Below, piece after piece: positions 36,934 to 46,386 of a stretch of 64,000 nt of DNA. Under the pieces are notes generated by a model. That model had not been told where the DNA came from. It searched no databases and worked only from the letters and a program-made list of their open reading frames with translations. The first letter of the stretch is position 1; each line of letters starts with the position of its first letter. Source of the DNA: Zobellia uliginosa (GTDB lineage Bacteria; Bacteroidota; Bacteroidia; Flavobacteriales; Flavobacteriaceae); the NCBI RefSeq assembly GCF_900156625.1, contig NZ_FTOB01000004.1, forward strand, positions 248,001 through 312,000. The letters run 5' to 3'. The position numbers were made by a program, and so were the translations under genes.

Positions 36934-39555
36934 TTACGAACTAACCTGCTTGTTTTTGGTCAATAATCGTTTGATTTCATTGAGTTTCATAAGGGCTTCG
37001 ACCGGTGTTAAGGTGTTGATATCGAGATGGGTTATTTCCTCTTTTATCTGTTCGAGCAAGGGGTCGTCTAAATTAAAGAAGCTCAATTGCATCTCGTCTT
37101 GGGCACTTTGTAATTTATCGGTGAGCTCTTCGCTTGAGTGCGATTTTTCAAGTTTTTTTAGGATTTTGTTTGCCTTTCGGATTACTTGGGACGGCATTCC
37201 GGCCATTTTTGCCACGTGAATTCCGAAACTATGTTCGCTTCCGCCTTCGGTCAATTTTCGAAGAAAAAGTACATTGTCTTTTAATTCCTTTACCGAAACG
37301 TTGTAGTTTTTGATGCGCTCAAAGGTGGTCGCCATTTCGTTGAGTTCGTGATAGTGTGTAGCAAAAAGGGTCTTGGCCCGTGCCGGATGCTCATGTAGGT
37401 ATTCACTAATGGCCCAGGCAATGGAAATACCATCATAGGTGCTTGTGCCCCTTCCGATTTCGTCGAGCAAGACCAGACTTCGCTCCGATAGGTTGTTCAA
37501 GATAGAGGCGGTCTCGTTCATTTCAACCATAAAGGTAGATTCGCCCATAGAAATGTTGTCGCTCGCCCCGACACGGGTGAAAATTTTGTCCACATAGCCA
37601 ATTTCGGCGGCTTCTGCCGGCACAAAAGAGCCCATTTGGGCCAAGAGTACGATCAGGGCCGTTTGTCTCAGTATGGCCGATTTACCACTCATATTGGGTC
37701 CGGTGATCATTATGATCTGTTGTTCGTCTCGGTTGAGGGTCACATCATTGGCAATGTAAGCCTCTCCTAAGGGCAATTGTTTTTCTATGACCGGATGCCT
37801 ACCGTTCTTGATGTTGATTTCGGTTGTTTCGTTAATGACGGGCTTGGCGTAATTGTTCTCTTTGGCAAGCTGGGCAAAGCCGCAAAGACAATCGAGTTGG
37901 GCTATTTGTTGTGCGTTGTTCTGTACTGGGGCAATATACTCTTGGGCCCAGACCACCAATTGCGAAAACAATTGTTGTTCGAGGCTAAGAATGCGTTCTT
38001 CGGCACCCAGAATCTTTGATTCGTATTCTTTTAGCTCTTCGGTGATATAGCGCTCGGCATTGACCAAGGTCTGTTTGCGGATCCACTCTTCGGGCACCTT
38101 GTCTTTATGTGTGTTCCGTACTTCAATGTAGTAGCCGAAAACGTTGTTCGAGGCAATTTTTAATGAGGTAATGCCCGTGCGTTCGCTTTCGCGGGCGAGC
38201 ATTTTATCTAAATAGTCCTTGCCCGAAAAGGCAAGGCCCCTGAGTTCGTCAAGTTCATCGGAATAGCCATCGGCAATGGTCTTGCCCTTAGGGATGTGTA
38301 CAGGAGCCTCTTCGTTGATCATTTCCTTGATCTTGTTGCGGAGCATATCGCACGCGTGCAATTGATCGGAAATAAGCTGAAGGGCCTCGTCATTGCTTTG
38401 GGCCGTTAGTTGTTTGATAGGGATGATGGCCTCGAGCGAATTTTTGAGCTGTACGATCTCTTTTGGATTTACTTTTCCGGTCGCCACCTTTGATATGAGG
38501 CGCTCAAGGTCGCCCATTTGTTTGATCCGTTGCTGTATTTTTAGCAAGGTGTCGTCATGATCGTGTAAATAAGAGACTACCTGGTGTCTGCGGTTTATCT
38601 TTTCGATGTTCTTTAAGGGAAGTGCCAACCATCGCTTGAGCATACGTCCGCCCATGGGTGACAAGGTCTTGTCTATGATGCTTAAAAGGGTGACCGCATT
38701 CTGGTTGGTAGAATGGTAGAGCTCTAGGTTTTTGATGGTAAAACGATCCATCCAAATATGCTCTTCTTCTGCAATGCGCTTTAGGCTGTTGATGTGTTGC
38801 AACTGCCGGTGCTGCGTTTCCGAAAGATAGTGCAAGACTACGCCTGAAGCAATGATGCCGTGCCCTAAATGGTCAACGCCGAAGCCTTTTAGGGTGCTGG
38901 TGTTGAAATGGTTGGTAAGGGTCTCTTGGGCATAGTCGTTCTGAAAGACCCAATCTTCCATGTAGAAGGTATGGAACCGATTTCCGAAAACTTCAAGAAA
39001 TTCCTTTTTGTGTTTTTTAGGGACCAGTACCTCGTTCGGGGCAAAGTTCTGCAAGAGTTTGTCGATCTGTTCTTCGGTTCCTTCGGAAGTGAGAAATTCC
39101 CCTGTGGAAATATCAACGAAGGAAACCCCTAAGAGCTTTCTTCCAAAGTGAACGGCACAAAGGAAGTTGTTAGACTTTGCGTTTAGAATATCGTCGTTCA
39201 TGGCCACGCCAGGGGTAACCAATTCCGTAACGCCCCTTTTTACGATGGTCTTGGTCATTTTGGGGTCTTCCAACTGGTCGCAAATTGCGACGCGTTCACC
39301 GGCCTTTACCAATTTGGGTAAATAGGTGTTTAACGAATGGTGGGGAAAACCCGCCAATTCGGTACGGTCGCCACCATTGTTTCTATGGGTGAGTATAATG
39401 CCCAGAATTTTAGAGGCCCTTACGGCATCTTCCCCAAAAGTCTCATAGAAATCACCTACGCGAAACAATAGTAGGGCATCAGGATACTTGGTCTTGATGG
39501 TGTTGTACTGTTTCATCAAAGGTGTAACCTTTTTTGTTTTTTGCGATTTTCCCAA
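36934..39555 (-). CDS. mutS: DNA mismatch repair protein MutS
   Basis: An 873-residue mismatch-recognition ATPase. The N-terminal mismatch-binding motif F36-Y-E38 sits in [13 protein letters not shown]. The connector, lever and clamp domains follow. The C-terminal ABC-type ATPase has the Walker A motif GPNMSGKSA (about 616-624), the [12 protein letters not shown] signature and THYHELNE. The start appears to be TTG at 39555. The residues after it ([17 protein letters not shown]) match the usual family N-terminus, and there is no in-frame ATG upstream before a stop at about 39571. The first ATG, at 39516, would remove the KKVTPL lead-in. The gene is divergent from the SpoU methyltransferase gene. 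Confidence 0.96.
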   Translation of the reverse strand: MGKSQKTKKVTPLMKQYNTIKTKYPDALLLFRVGDFYETFGEDAVRASKILGIILTHRNNGGDRTELAGFPHHSLNTYLPKLVKAGERVAICDQLEDPKMTKTIVKRGVTELVTPGVAMNDDILNAKSNNFLCAVHFGRKLLGVSFVDISTGEFLTSEGTEEQIDKLLQNFAPNEVLVPKKHKKEFLEVFGNRFHTFYMEDWVFQNDYAQETLTNHFNTSTLKGFGVDHLGHGIIASGVVLHYLSETQHRQLQHINSLKRIAEEEHIWMDRFTIKNLELYHSTNQNAVTLLSIIDKTLSPMGGRMLKRWLALPLKNIEKINRRHQVVSYLHDHDDTLLKIQQRIKQMGDLERLISKVATGKVNPKEIVQLKNSLEAIIPIKQLTAQSNDEALQLISDQLHACDMLRNKIKEMINEEAPVHIPKGKTIADGYSDELDELRGLAFSGKDYLDKMLARESERTGITSLKIASNNVFGYYIEVRNTHKDKVPEEWIRKQTLVNAERYITEELKEYESKILGAEERILSLEQQLFSQLVVWAQEYIAPVQNNAQQIAQLDCLCGFAQLAKENNYAKPVINETTEINIKNGRHPVIEKQLPLGEAYIANDVTLNRDEQQIIMITGPNMSGKSAILRQTALIVLLAQMGSFVPAEAAEIGYVDKIFTRVGASDNISMGESTFMVEMNETASILNNLSERSLVLLDEIGRGTSTYDGISIAWAISEYLHEHPARAKTLFATHYHELNEMATTFERIKNYNVSVKELKDNVLFLRKLTEGGSEHSFGIHVAKMAGMPSQVIRKANKILKKLEKSHSSEELTDKLQSAQDEMQLSFFNLDDPLLEQIKEEITHLDINTLTPVEALMKLNEIKRLLTKNKQVSS

Positions 39556-39619
39556 AGCGATCTGAATAGTTTAATTTTACAGCGAAAGTCCGTAAAACGA
39601 AAGTACTATTTTTTCAAGG

Positions 39620-39682
39620 GAAGATAAACCATTGTTGATATTTGAGGATAAGTTTATCTTCGGCGTTTTACCGGATCGGTAA
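39620..39682. promoter_or_regulatory. Inverted repeats in the mutS / SpoU methyltransferase divergent region
   Basis: A perfect 10-bp inverted repeat GAAGATAAAC (39620-39629) / GTTTATCTTC (39652-39661) with 22 nt between its arms. A second one follows: TTACCG-GAT-CGGTAA (39668-39682). They lie between two divergent genes, where a shared operator would be expected. No regulator is identifiable. Confidence 0.35.
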
Positions 39683-39714
39683 CCTTTAAAACACTCCCTT
39701 AACGGAGGTACAGT

Positions 39715-40254
39715 ATGCGAAAACTTAAGAACGAAGAATTGAACCGATTAGATGTCGAAGCCTTTAAACAGGCCGATAAAACCCCTGTTGTTATTGTGTT
39801 GGACAATATCAGGAGTTTGAACAATATTGGTTCGGTCTTTAGAACTTCCGATGCCTTTTTGGTCGAAAAGATATACCTCTGTGGTATTACCGCACAGCCG
39901 CCCCATAAAGACATCAGAAAAACGGCCCTTGGGGCTACCGAAAGTGTGGATTGGGCCTATAAAGAAAATACAGTGGAGCTTGTAGAAGCGTTAAAAGCCG
40001 ATGGGTATACGGTCTTGGCTATTGAACAGGCCGAAAATGCCGTAATGTTGAACGCATTTGAAATAGATGCGGATAAAAAGTACGCCCTAGTATTCGGGAA
40101 CGAAGTAAAAGGGGTGTCGCAAGAGGTGGTGAACGCCAGTCACAATGTGGTGGAGATTCCCCAGTACGGAACCAAGCACTCCTTGAATATTTCGGTGAGT
40201 GTGGGCGTGGTGGTATGGGACCTGTGGTCTAAACTAAATGCCTTAAAGGCCTAG
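39715..40254 (+). CDS. SpoU/TrmH-family RNA 2'-O-methyltransferase
   Basis: A 179-residue SPOUT enzyme that would transfer a methyl group from S-adenosylmethionine to a ribose 2'-OH in tRNA or rRNA. The three family motifs are present: NIRSLNNIGSVFRTSDAF (motif 1, about 31-48), YALVFGNEVKGVS (motif 2, about 122-134) and IPQYGTKHSLNISVSVG (motif 3, about 148-164), which form the trefoil-knot cofactor site. It lacks the extra N-terminal substrate-binding domain of RlmB, so the exact target base is not predictable. The stop codon overlaps the stop of the convergent folK fusion gene by sharing CTAG at 40251-40254. Confidence 0.9.
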   Translation: MRKLKNEELNRLDVEAFKQADKTPVVIVLDNIRSLNNIGSVFRTSDAFLVEKIYLCGITAQPPHKDIRKTALGATESVDWAYKENTVELVEALKADGYTVLAIEQAENAVMLNAFEIDADKKYALVFGNEVKGVSQEVVNASHNVVEIPQYGTKHSLNISVSVGVVVWDLWSKLNALKA

Positions 40255-41396
40255 TTCGGCAAGTGAACGGCAAACTTGGAGATCTTGTCAATAATGGTGT
40301 CGTAATCTTCTTTGCGTTCCACAAAATCAAGGTCGCCCAATTCAATGATCAGGTTGTTCTGCTCAGGGTAGCCCTTGATGAACTCAAAATACCCTTTGTT
40401 GATCTTTTGGAGATAATCGGGGGCGATTTTTTGCTCGTAATCACGGCCTCTTTGTTTAATGTTATCGAGCAAACGCTCGGTCGTTTGATACAGGTAGACG
40501 TATAAACGGGGCTTCTTTACCTCTTTGTACATGAGGTGGAAGAGTTTTCGGTACAGTTCAAATTCTTCTTGCTGTAGCGTGATACGGGCAAATATGAGGG
40601 ACTTATATATGTCGTAATCGCTTACCATGAATTTCTTGAACAGGTCGTACTGAGAGGTGTCGTCGGTAAACTGCTGGTACCTGTCGGCCAAGAAAGACAT
40701 TTCCAAAGGAAAGGCATACCGGCTTTGGTCTTCGTAAAATTTCGGCAGAAAGGCGTTGTCGGCAAAGCGTTCCAAGACCAGCTTGCCGCTGAAATCTTCG
40801 GCGATTTTGTTGGCCAAGGTGGTTTTGCCGGCCCCGATGTTCCCTTCGATGGCTATAAAGTTCAAATGGGCAAAAAGGTCGGCCCTGTTCTTGTGCAATC
40901 GGTAGGTCGTGCGTTCAAGTTTGCCCTTGTCACGACATTCTTGAATGAGGTTGCGGGTGTCTTTGTTCAGTATCGGGTGATAGAACTGGGGAGCGATATC
41001 CGCCAAAGGTTTTAACACGAACTTACGGTAGGTGAGTTCGGGGTGTGGTATCACTAAATTCTCTGAAATAAAGGTTTCCCTTTCGTAATATAGAATATCG
41101 ATGTCAATAGACCTAGGGTGGTAGCCGTCTTCCGAAGACCGCACTCGTCCCAGTTTGGTCTCAATGTTCAAAAGGGTGTGCAAAAGCTCCTGTGGGGGCA
41201 TGACCGTTTTGATCGAAATACAAATGTTCATAAAGTCGCTAGACTCAAAACCCCAAGAGCTTGTTTGATATACATGCGATATCTTCTGCACTTCTCCGGC
41301 GGTATTGTGTATAGCGAACACTGCATCCTGCAGGTTGTTCAAAGTGTCACCAAGATTACTTCCTAGTGAGAGGTATACTGTTTTGGGGTCATTCAT
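40251..41396 (-). CDS. folK: FolK-deoxynucleoside kinase fusion protein
   Basis: A 381-residue bifunctional protein. Residues about 1-160 are 6-hydroxymethyl-7,8-dihydropterin pyrophosphokinase (folate synthesis), with YLSLGSNLGD, TSSWGFES, the catalytic region HPRSIDIDILYYE and VIPHPELTYRKFVL. Residues about 175-381 are a deoxynucleoside kinase, with the P-loop IEGNIGAGKTT, the ERFADN motif, a DRYQQF helix and the LID-like QRGRDYEQ. It would phosphorylate deoxynucleosides for salvage. I chose the ATG at 41396 (MNDPKTVYL); an upstream in-frame codon would add 13 residues unlike the family start. I know of similar fusions in related bacteria. It is divergent from sppA. Confidence 0.92.
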   Translation of the reverse strand: MNDPKTVYLSLGSNLGDTLNNLQDAVFAIHNTAGEVQKISHVYQTSSWGFESSDFMNICISIKTVMPPQELLHTLLNIETKLGRVRSSEDGYHPRSIDIDILYYERETFISENLVIPHPELTYRKFVLKPLADIAPQFYHPILNKDTRNLIQECRDKGKLERTTYRLHKNRADLFAHLNFIAIEGNIGAGKTTLANKIAEDFSGKLVLERFADNAFLPKFYEDQSRYAFPLEMSFLADRYQQFTDDTSQYDLFKKFMVSDYDIYKSLIFARITLQQEEFELYRKLFHLMYKEVKKPRLYVYLYQTTERLLDNIKQRGRDYEQKIAPDYLQKINKGYFEFIKGYPEQNNLIIELGDLDFVERKEDYDTIIDKISKFAVHLPN

Positions 41397-41435
41397 AATA
41401 TAAGGCAAAGTAACAAAAAGTAGAGGTGAGTTCAT

Positions 41436-41443
41436 TATCTTTG
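41436..41443 (+). promoter_or_regulatory. Candidate -7 box for sppA
   Basis: TATCTTTG matches TAnnTTTG and lies 24 nt before the chosen sppA ATG. No TTG is found at the expected distance, so the promoter assignment is partial. Confidence 0.4.
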
Positions 41444-41467
41444 GATAAAAATACTAACCTAATTTTC

Positions 41468-43231
41468 ATGAAATTTTTAAGAAATCTCTTGGCGGCCATC
41501 ATAGGCTGCCTTATTGCTTTTGGTGTTGTGTTTATTATGTTCATTATCTTTATTGGTATCGTGGGCAGTTCTGAAGACACGGTGACCATAAAGAAAAATT
41601 CGGTTTTAGAGCTGCAGTTAAAACGTCCGATCAGTGATTATGTAGGAGATAATGCAATGGATCCTTTTGCCGGGGCACTGTATGAGCAGTCGCAAGGTCT
41701 TGACGAAATCTTACATGCCATTTCTGTGGCAAAGGACGATGACGATATCAAGGGCATTAGTATCAACAATAATTTTATGATGGCGGGCCTTGCCCAAACG
41801 CAGGCCATTCGTAAGGCACTTGAGGCATTCAAGACCAGCGGTAAATTCGTGTATACCTATGGTGATTTTTACATGCAGAAAGATTACTACCTGGCAAGTG
41901 TGGCCGATTCTATCTTTATGAACCCGGTCGGGGCCTTAGATTTTAGAGGCTTGTCTTCGGAAGTGTTGTTCTTTAAAGATTTACAGGAAAAGACAGGGGT
42001 GAAGATGGAAGTCATACGCCATGGAAAGTATAAGAGCGCCGTTGAGCCTTTTATATCAAATGAAATGAGCGAGGCCAATCGAACCCAAATTAAAGAGTTG
42101 ATAGGTTCGTTGTGGAATTCAATGCTGGAGGATATTTCCAAAGGAAGGAATATACCACCTGCCGACCTGAACGTCATTGCCGATACCTTGGGGGGAAGAA
42201 CCCCTGAATATGCCAAGGAAACAGGGCTTTTGGACGGGGTGATTTTCTTTGATGAATACCAGCAGAAACTCAGGAATGCGCTCAACATTGGTGAAGATGA
42301 CGATATGAACTTGGTTTCACTAGACGACTATGTCATTCGTTCGAACAAGAAAATCGTTAAAAAAGGTGCCGATAAAATTGCCGTTATTTTTGCACAAGGT
42401 GAAATATTGTACGGTGAAGGAGGCCCTGATGTTATAGGTCAGGGCATTATCAATGAGGCGATTATAGAGGCCAAGGAAGATGATAAGGTAAAGGCCATTG
42501 TGCTCAGGGTAAATTCCCCGGGGGGGAGTGCCTTGACCTCTGATATAATTTGGAGGGAAATTGAATTGGCCCGAGAGAAAAAACCTGTGGTGGTGTCCAT
42601 GGGGAATGTGGCCGCTTCCGGTGGGTACTATATCGCCGTGGGTGCGGATAAAATTTTCGCGGAACCTACAACCATTACGGGGTCCATAGGGGTTTTTGGA
42701 ACCATACCCAATATGAGTGGGCTGGCCGCGAATATCGGTATCAACGCCGAGCAGGTAGGAACCAATAAAAACTCGGTTGAATACTCCCTTTTTGAACCGA
42801 TGACCGATAATTTCAGGAACTATGTTCAAGAAGGTATTGAGAGTACCTATAATACTTTTTTACAACGGGTAGCCCAAGGGCGTAACATTAGTATGGCCCA
42901 GGCAGATAGTTTGGCACAAGGCCGGGTCTGGAGCGGCGTAGATGCCAAGCGAATGGGACTCATAGATGAACTGGGTAATTTAGAGGATGCCATAGACGAA
43001 GCCGCAAATATGGCCGAATTGGGGGATTACGGACTTAAAAAATACCCTAAGTATAAATCAGGATTTGAAAGGTTTATGGAAGATTTAGGCGGTGCCAGCG
43101 CCAAGGTGAAACAAGGGCTTATTGAAGAGGAAATAGGAACGGAAGCTTATTCTATATTGAAACAAGTGAAGTCCGTTATGGAACGGGAAGGGGTTCAGGC
43201 ACGCATGCCATTTGTACTTGATATTAAGTAG
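41468..43231 (+). CDS. sppA: Signal peptide peptidase SppA, long (67K) type
   Basis: A 587-residue membrane-anchored serine protease that degrades cleaved signal peptides. A single N-terminal transmembrane segment (about 6-33) is followed by two tandem S49 domains. The catalytic Lys189 lies in GKYKSAVEPF in the first domain and the nucleophile Ser384 in VAASGGYYIA in the second, as in the E. coli enzyme, where the two halves complete one active site. The start MKFLRNLL is 42 bp into a longer open frame; the upstream codons are not membrane-like and the -7 box falls inside them. A strong 13-bp terminator follows. Confidence 0.95.
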   Translation: MKFLRNLLAAIIGCLIAFGVVFIMFIIFIGIVGSSEDTVTIKKNSVLELQLKRPISDYVGDNAMDPFAGALYEQSQGLDEILHAISVAKDDDDIKGISINNNFMMAGLAQTQAIRKALEAFKTSGKFVYTYGDFYMQKDYYLASVADSIFMNPVGALDFRGLSSEVLFFKDLQEKTGVKMEVIRHGKYKSAVEPFISNEMSEANRTQIKELIGSLWNSMLEDISKGRNIPPADLNVIADTLGGRTPEYAKETGLLDGVIFFDEYQQKLRNALNIGEDDDMNLVSLDDYVIRSNKKIVKKGADKIAVIFAQGEILYGEGGPDVIGQGIINEAIIEAKEDDKVKAIVLRVNSPGGSALTSDIIWREIELAREKKPVVVSMGNVAASGGYYIAVGADKIFAEPTTITGSIGVFGTIPNMSGLAANIGINAEQVGTNKNSVEYSLFEPMTDNFRNYVQEGIESTYNTFLQRVAQGRNISMAQADSLAQGRVWSGVDAKRMGLIDELGNLEDAIDEAANMAELGDYGLKKYPKYKSGFERFMEDLGGASAKVKQGLIEEEIGTEAYSILKQVKSVMEREGVQARMPFVLDIK

Positions 43232-43250
43232 TTCTGTTATTGGAAAAATA

Positions 43251-43279
43251 AAAAGAGCCAGCATATTGCTGGCTCTTTT
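43251..43279. terminator. Bidirectional terminator between sppA and the OmpA gene
   Basis: AAAAGAGCCAGCA (43251-43263), loop TAT, TGCTGGCTCTTTT (43267-43279): a perfect 13-bp stem with A and T runs that serves both convergent genes. Confidence 0.9.
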
Positions 43280-43305
43280 GGTATATAATAGGTGGTCTTG
43301 GTATG

Positions 43306-45405
43306 CTATTTTACAAGGTTGATTTCAACCCTTCTGTTTTGGGCACGACCATCTTTGTACATGTTGGAGGCAATAGGCTTGTCTTCCCCGAAACCAACGG
43401 CGGTCAAACGCGAAGGGTCGATTCCGTTTTTGATCAAGAAATCCCTGACCGACATGGCCCGAGATTCTGATAGTTTTTGGTTGGTAGCTTTGCTTCCTAT
43501 GCTATCGGTATGCCCTTCCACAGTAAACTTCGCATCCGGATATTCTTTTAAGATGCTTATGATGTCTACTAAAACGGCGGTAGATTCCGACTTTATACTT
43601 GCTTTTCCAGAATTAAAAAGTATGGTCTTGGCGTAATCGTTCAGCTGTTTCTGTACTTCCTCGGTAACTTCGGGAGCTTCAGGGCAGCCTTTGTTGGCAA
43701 CGGTTCCCATCTCGTTAGGGCATTCGTCGTTTTTGTCCAAAACTCCGTCGTTGTCAGTGTCGGGCCATGGGCATCCTTCGTTTTCTGCGGCTCCGGGTTC
43801 GTTAGGGCATTTGTCGTCTTCGTCAAGTACATCATCACCATCGGAATCTACCAAGGGACAGCCGTTGTTCATGACTTCACCTGCTTCTTCAGGGCACTTG
43901 TCGTCTTTGTCGACTACCTCGTCACCATCGGTGTCGGGCCATGGGCAACCGTTGTTTTCGGCTGGACCGAATTCATCGGGACAGTCGTCTTTTCGGTTTA
44001 CGATGCCATCGCCATCCCTGTCTTTGGGTTTTCCATGGTAAACAGGTATTTTTAATCCGGCATAAACGTCGGCAGCTTTAGAGTTGTCGCTCAACAATAA
44101 GCTCATAACAGATCCGGAACCGATGTAAAGAGGTCCGGCCCTAAAACCTGCGCCCCATTGTGCACCTGAACCTTGTATAAGGCTAACGGGCATGTAAAAA
44201 CTGAACCATTTGCTTTCATAGCGAGGGGTAAATGATACCATTGTAGGTATTCTATTGGAGTTTACCTTAGTGTTAGATCGTAAAGAGAAATCGGTATTCA
44301 AGTTCAGGTAAAAACTTTTGTTCAGGCTATAGTCTACATTAAAATGCAAGGCCGTTGGTAAGGCGAATTTCTCTGAACTACTGGAGCCGGTCTGGGTATA
44401 GAGATTGTTGAGAAGGTCTTCGAGATTGTCTTCGTTCTCAAAATCGTCCTCATTTACCGTTCCTGTAATGTCATAGGTATTTTGGGTACCGTTCTTATAG
44501 TTGATCGACCCAATGTCGCTGATGGAAAGCGCGAACTTTAACTTGTATTTGTTCAGATGTTTGAAAGTATTCGAACCGTCGTTGGAAGCATAGGAGGCGT
44601 AATCGGGGCGCCACTCGTAAACGACACCTAGATCGGCGCCGAAGCCGGTTGCCCCATCTACGATTTCAACTTCAAAATCTTCGAAATTATCGTCAATATT
44701 ATCGCTGTGCCCGTAATTTACCTCACCTGTCGATTCAATGCTTCCGGTGGTCTGCCCTCCTGAAAGGGGAGTGCCGTCGGCATCATAATCTATAGTGACG
44801 TTTTTACCGCTGGCATAAGCGTTGCCTAAACCTTGTAGGTATTTTAAAGAGATCCCTCCCTTTAAAAAGTGCTGGTCTTTGTTTAGTAACACACGGGCAT
44901 AGGTGACGCCAACTTCGGCCCAAGCATTCGCCGTAAGGTAGACATCGTCCTCATCGATCAATAGGTCTTCGTTTTCGTCAAAATCGTTGGAGATGCTTTC
45001 AAAGGTGTTTCCATTGATTTTGTTTACATTGTAGCCGACCCTTCCCCTTGTAAAAATGGCCAAGGAACTGGTAGGGGTGAGGTTGAACATAAACGATGGC
45101 CCTAAGACATCGGCATTTCCAAAGAAGTTGTTACTGTCTTTGGGGTATTTTTTACCATCGGTATCAAAGTCGAAATCGGAGGTGACCACGTCACCCAACT
45201 TTAATCCGTAGTAATCATTACTAAAAAATGTACTGGCACCTGCAATATTGATGTCCGTTTTGAACCTTGAATCCGTAATATTGGCAGGGTTGGCGATAAG
45301 GCCGTTGACACCGCTGTAGTTGTCCGTCAGATAGCCAACGTACGACTGGGCTTTGGCGCTTAGCCCGCCTAGAACGAGTAATGATGTAAGTATCGTTTTT
45401 TTCAT
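43306..45405 (-). CDS. DUF5723 / thrombospondin-3 / OmpA outer-membrane protein
   Basis: A 699-residue outer-membrane protein. A signal peptide (1-19, ending SAKAQ) leads into a DUF5723-type beta-barrel region (about 20-445, beginning [15 protein letters not shown] with the family pattern of NPAN repeats). It is followed by four aspartate-rich TSP3 calcium-binding repeats (about 456-575; [17 protein letters not shown]-like) and a C-terminal OmpA peptidoglycan-binding domain (about 583-699; [32 protein letters not shown]). This is a common Flavobacteriaceae architecture that links the outer membrane to the cell wall. Specific function unknown. It is transcribed alone, convergent with sppA. Confidence 0.88.
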   Translation of the reverse strand: MKKTILTSLLVLGGLSAKAQSYVGYLTDNYSGVNGLIANPANITDSRFKTDINIAGASTFFSNDYYGLKLGDVVTSDFDFDTDGKKYPKDSNNFFGNADVLGPSFMFNLTPTSSLAIFTRGRVGYNVNKINGNTFESISNDFDENEDLLIDEDDVYLTANAWAEVGVTYARVLLNKDQHFLKGGISLKYLQGLGNAYASGKNVTIDYDADGTPLSGGQTTGSIESTGEVNYGHSDNIDDNFEDFEVEIVDGATGFGADLGVVYEWRPDYASYASNDGSNTFKHLNKYKLKFALSISDIGSINYKNGTQNTYDITGTVNEDDFENEDNLEDLLNNLYTQTGSSSSEKFALPTALHFNVDYSLNKSFYLNLNTDFSLRSNTKVNSNRIPTMVSFTPRYESKWFSFYMPVSLIQGSGAQWGAGFRAGPLYIGSGSVMSLLLSDNSKAADVYAGLKIPVYHGKPKDRDGDGIVNRKDDCPDEFGPAENNGCPWPDTDGDEVVDKDDKCPEEAGEVMNNGCPLVDSDGDDVLDEDDKCPNEPGAAENEGCPWPDTDNDGVLDKNDECPNEMGTVANKGCPEAPEVTEEVQKQLNDYAKTILFNSGKASIKSESTAVLVDIISILKEYPDAKFTVEGHTDSIGSKATNQKLSESRAMSVRDFLIKNGIDPSRLTAVGFGEDKPIASNMYKDGRAQNRRVEINLVK

Positions 45406-45459
45406 GCTTGGGTTTTTTTAAGCTATTTTTGGTTTTTAGAGAGTCATGCAATAACGGGT

Positions 45460-45494
45460 AATCATCGACGAAATTGTATGGTTCATCGATGATT
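45460..45494. promoter_or_regulatory. Hairpin immediately upstream of the queuosine-precursor transporter
   Basis: AATCATCGA (45460-45468) and TCGATGATT (45486-45494), a perfect 9-bp inverted repeat with a 17-nt loop, ending 5 nt before the ATG. It could hide the ribosome site or act as an operator. It does not match the preQ1-I riboswitch pattern I know. A -7-like TATTTTTG lies at 45424-45431. Confidence 0.4.
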
Positions 45495-45499
45495 TTAAC

Positions 45500-46222
45500 A
45501 TGAAAAAGCTTATGAATCTAAAGGATAGCCGGTTGGCGTATCAGATATATCTTTATCTAGGAGCACTTTTTATAACTTCTCTGGTAGTCTCTAATCTTAT
45601 TTTTCAGAAGTTTTTTTATTGGAATCCCTTTGGCAATTTTACCGTTTTTGGGGTCTCGTTGTTCGAAATATCGGTGGGCGTTTTGCCTTATCCGATAACT
45701 TTTTTGATTACGGATCTGATTTCGGAAATCTACGGAAGGAAAAAGGCCAATCAAATCGTTACTGCAGGTATTTTTGCCAGCCTGTTTTCAATGGTCATCA
45801 TTTTGGTGGCCGAAATGGCCCCGGCCATAACTTCTTCCCCTGTAGATGATTCAACATTTACCAAGGTGTTCGCCCTTTCCCCTATAGCCGTTTTGGCTTC
45901 GATGATCGCCTATCTCTTTGCCCAGTATATCGATATTGCCATCTATCATTTTTGGAAAAAGGTTACCAAGGGCAAATACCTTTGGGTCCGGAACAACTTT
46001 TCTACTTTTCTTTCCCAGTTCGTAGATACCTTTACCGTAGTGGGACTGCTCTGTGTTTTTGGCGTTTTGCCATGGGACCTCTTTTTTGGTTTGGTGGTAA
46101 GCGGTTTTGTTTTTAAGGTTTTAATAGCATTTCTCGACACTCCTTTTCTGTATTTCTTCGTATATATCATGCGAAAACGGTTCAAATTGGCCATGGGGGA
46201 AGAAATAGCGCTAGAGGTATAA
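45500..46222 (+). CDS. yhhQ: Queuosine precursor transporter (YhhQ/VUT family)
   Basis: A 240-residue inner-membrane protein of the YhhQ family (formerly vitamin-uptake-like/DUF165), which imports 7-cyano-7-deazaguanine or preQ1 for queuosine tRNA modification. About six hydrophobic segments are visible. The family signature ITFLITDLISEIYGRKKANQIV (key residues T-D-L-x-S-E-x-Y-G-R-K-x-A) is at about 67-88. The later FWKKVTKGKYLWVRNNFSTFLSQFVDT stretch carries the conserved R-N-x-S-T-x-x-S-Q-x-x-D-T pattern. It is a single gene with a hairpin directly before the start codon. Confidence 0.92.
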   Translation: MKKLMNLKDSRLAYQIYLYLGALFITSLVVSNLIFQKFFYWNPFGNFTVFGVSLFEISVGVLPYPITFLITDLISEIYGRKKANQIVTAGIFASLFSMVIILVAEMAPAITSSPVDDSTFTKVFALSPIAVLASMIAYLFAQYIDIAIYHFWKKVTKGKYLWVRNNFSTFLSQFVDTFTVVGLLCVFGVLPWDLFFGLVVSGFVFKVLIAFLDTPFLYFFVYIMRKRFKLAMGEEIALEV

Positions 46223-46269
46223 TATTCATAGCTTTTTTGAGTTGTATCGATAGGGTTAAGAATCTTGAT

Positions 46270-46365
46270 ATGAGAGCTAAAAAAACCGCTCTTCTTTTGT
46301 TAGGTTGGGCGTGGTTTCAAGCTTGGTCTTGGCCTATGTATTTTGTATTCCGTTACATTTTATAA
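46270..46365 (+). CDS. Candidate 31-residue Trp-rich small membrane protein
   Basis: ATG at 46270, TAA at 46363-46365, in the gap between yhhQ and the AsmA gene. The product has a basic start (MRAKKT), then LLLLGWAWFQAWSW and PMYFVFRYIL, so it would form one hydrophobic, tryptophan-rich helix. The next gene starts 21 bp later on the same strand. It may be a real small membrane protein, a leader peptide, or chance. Confidence 0.3.
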   Translation: MRAKKTALLLLGWAWFQAWSWPMYFVFRYIL

Positions 46366-46386
46366 ATCAGTATTTGAAATAGAATT

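Noticed and set aside
41397-41467. N-terminal extensions of FolK (to 41435) and SppA (from 41426)
   Set aside because: The two extensions would overlap head-to-head. Their residues do not fit either family, and a -7 promoter box falls inside the SppA extension.
43690-44010. Regular repeats of about 90-100 bp that could suggest a CRISPR or satellite array
   Set aside because: They are the DNA of thrombospondin type 3 calcium-binding repeats within the OmpA-family gene, in frame and diverged.
45406-45500. preQ1 riboswitch before yhhQ
   Set aside because: The A-rich tail and pseudoknot pattern of preQ1-I are not found. Only a simple 9-bp hairpin is visible.
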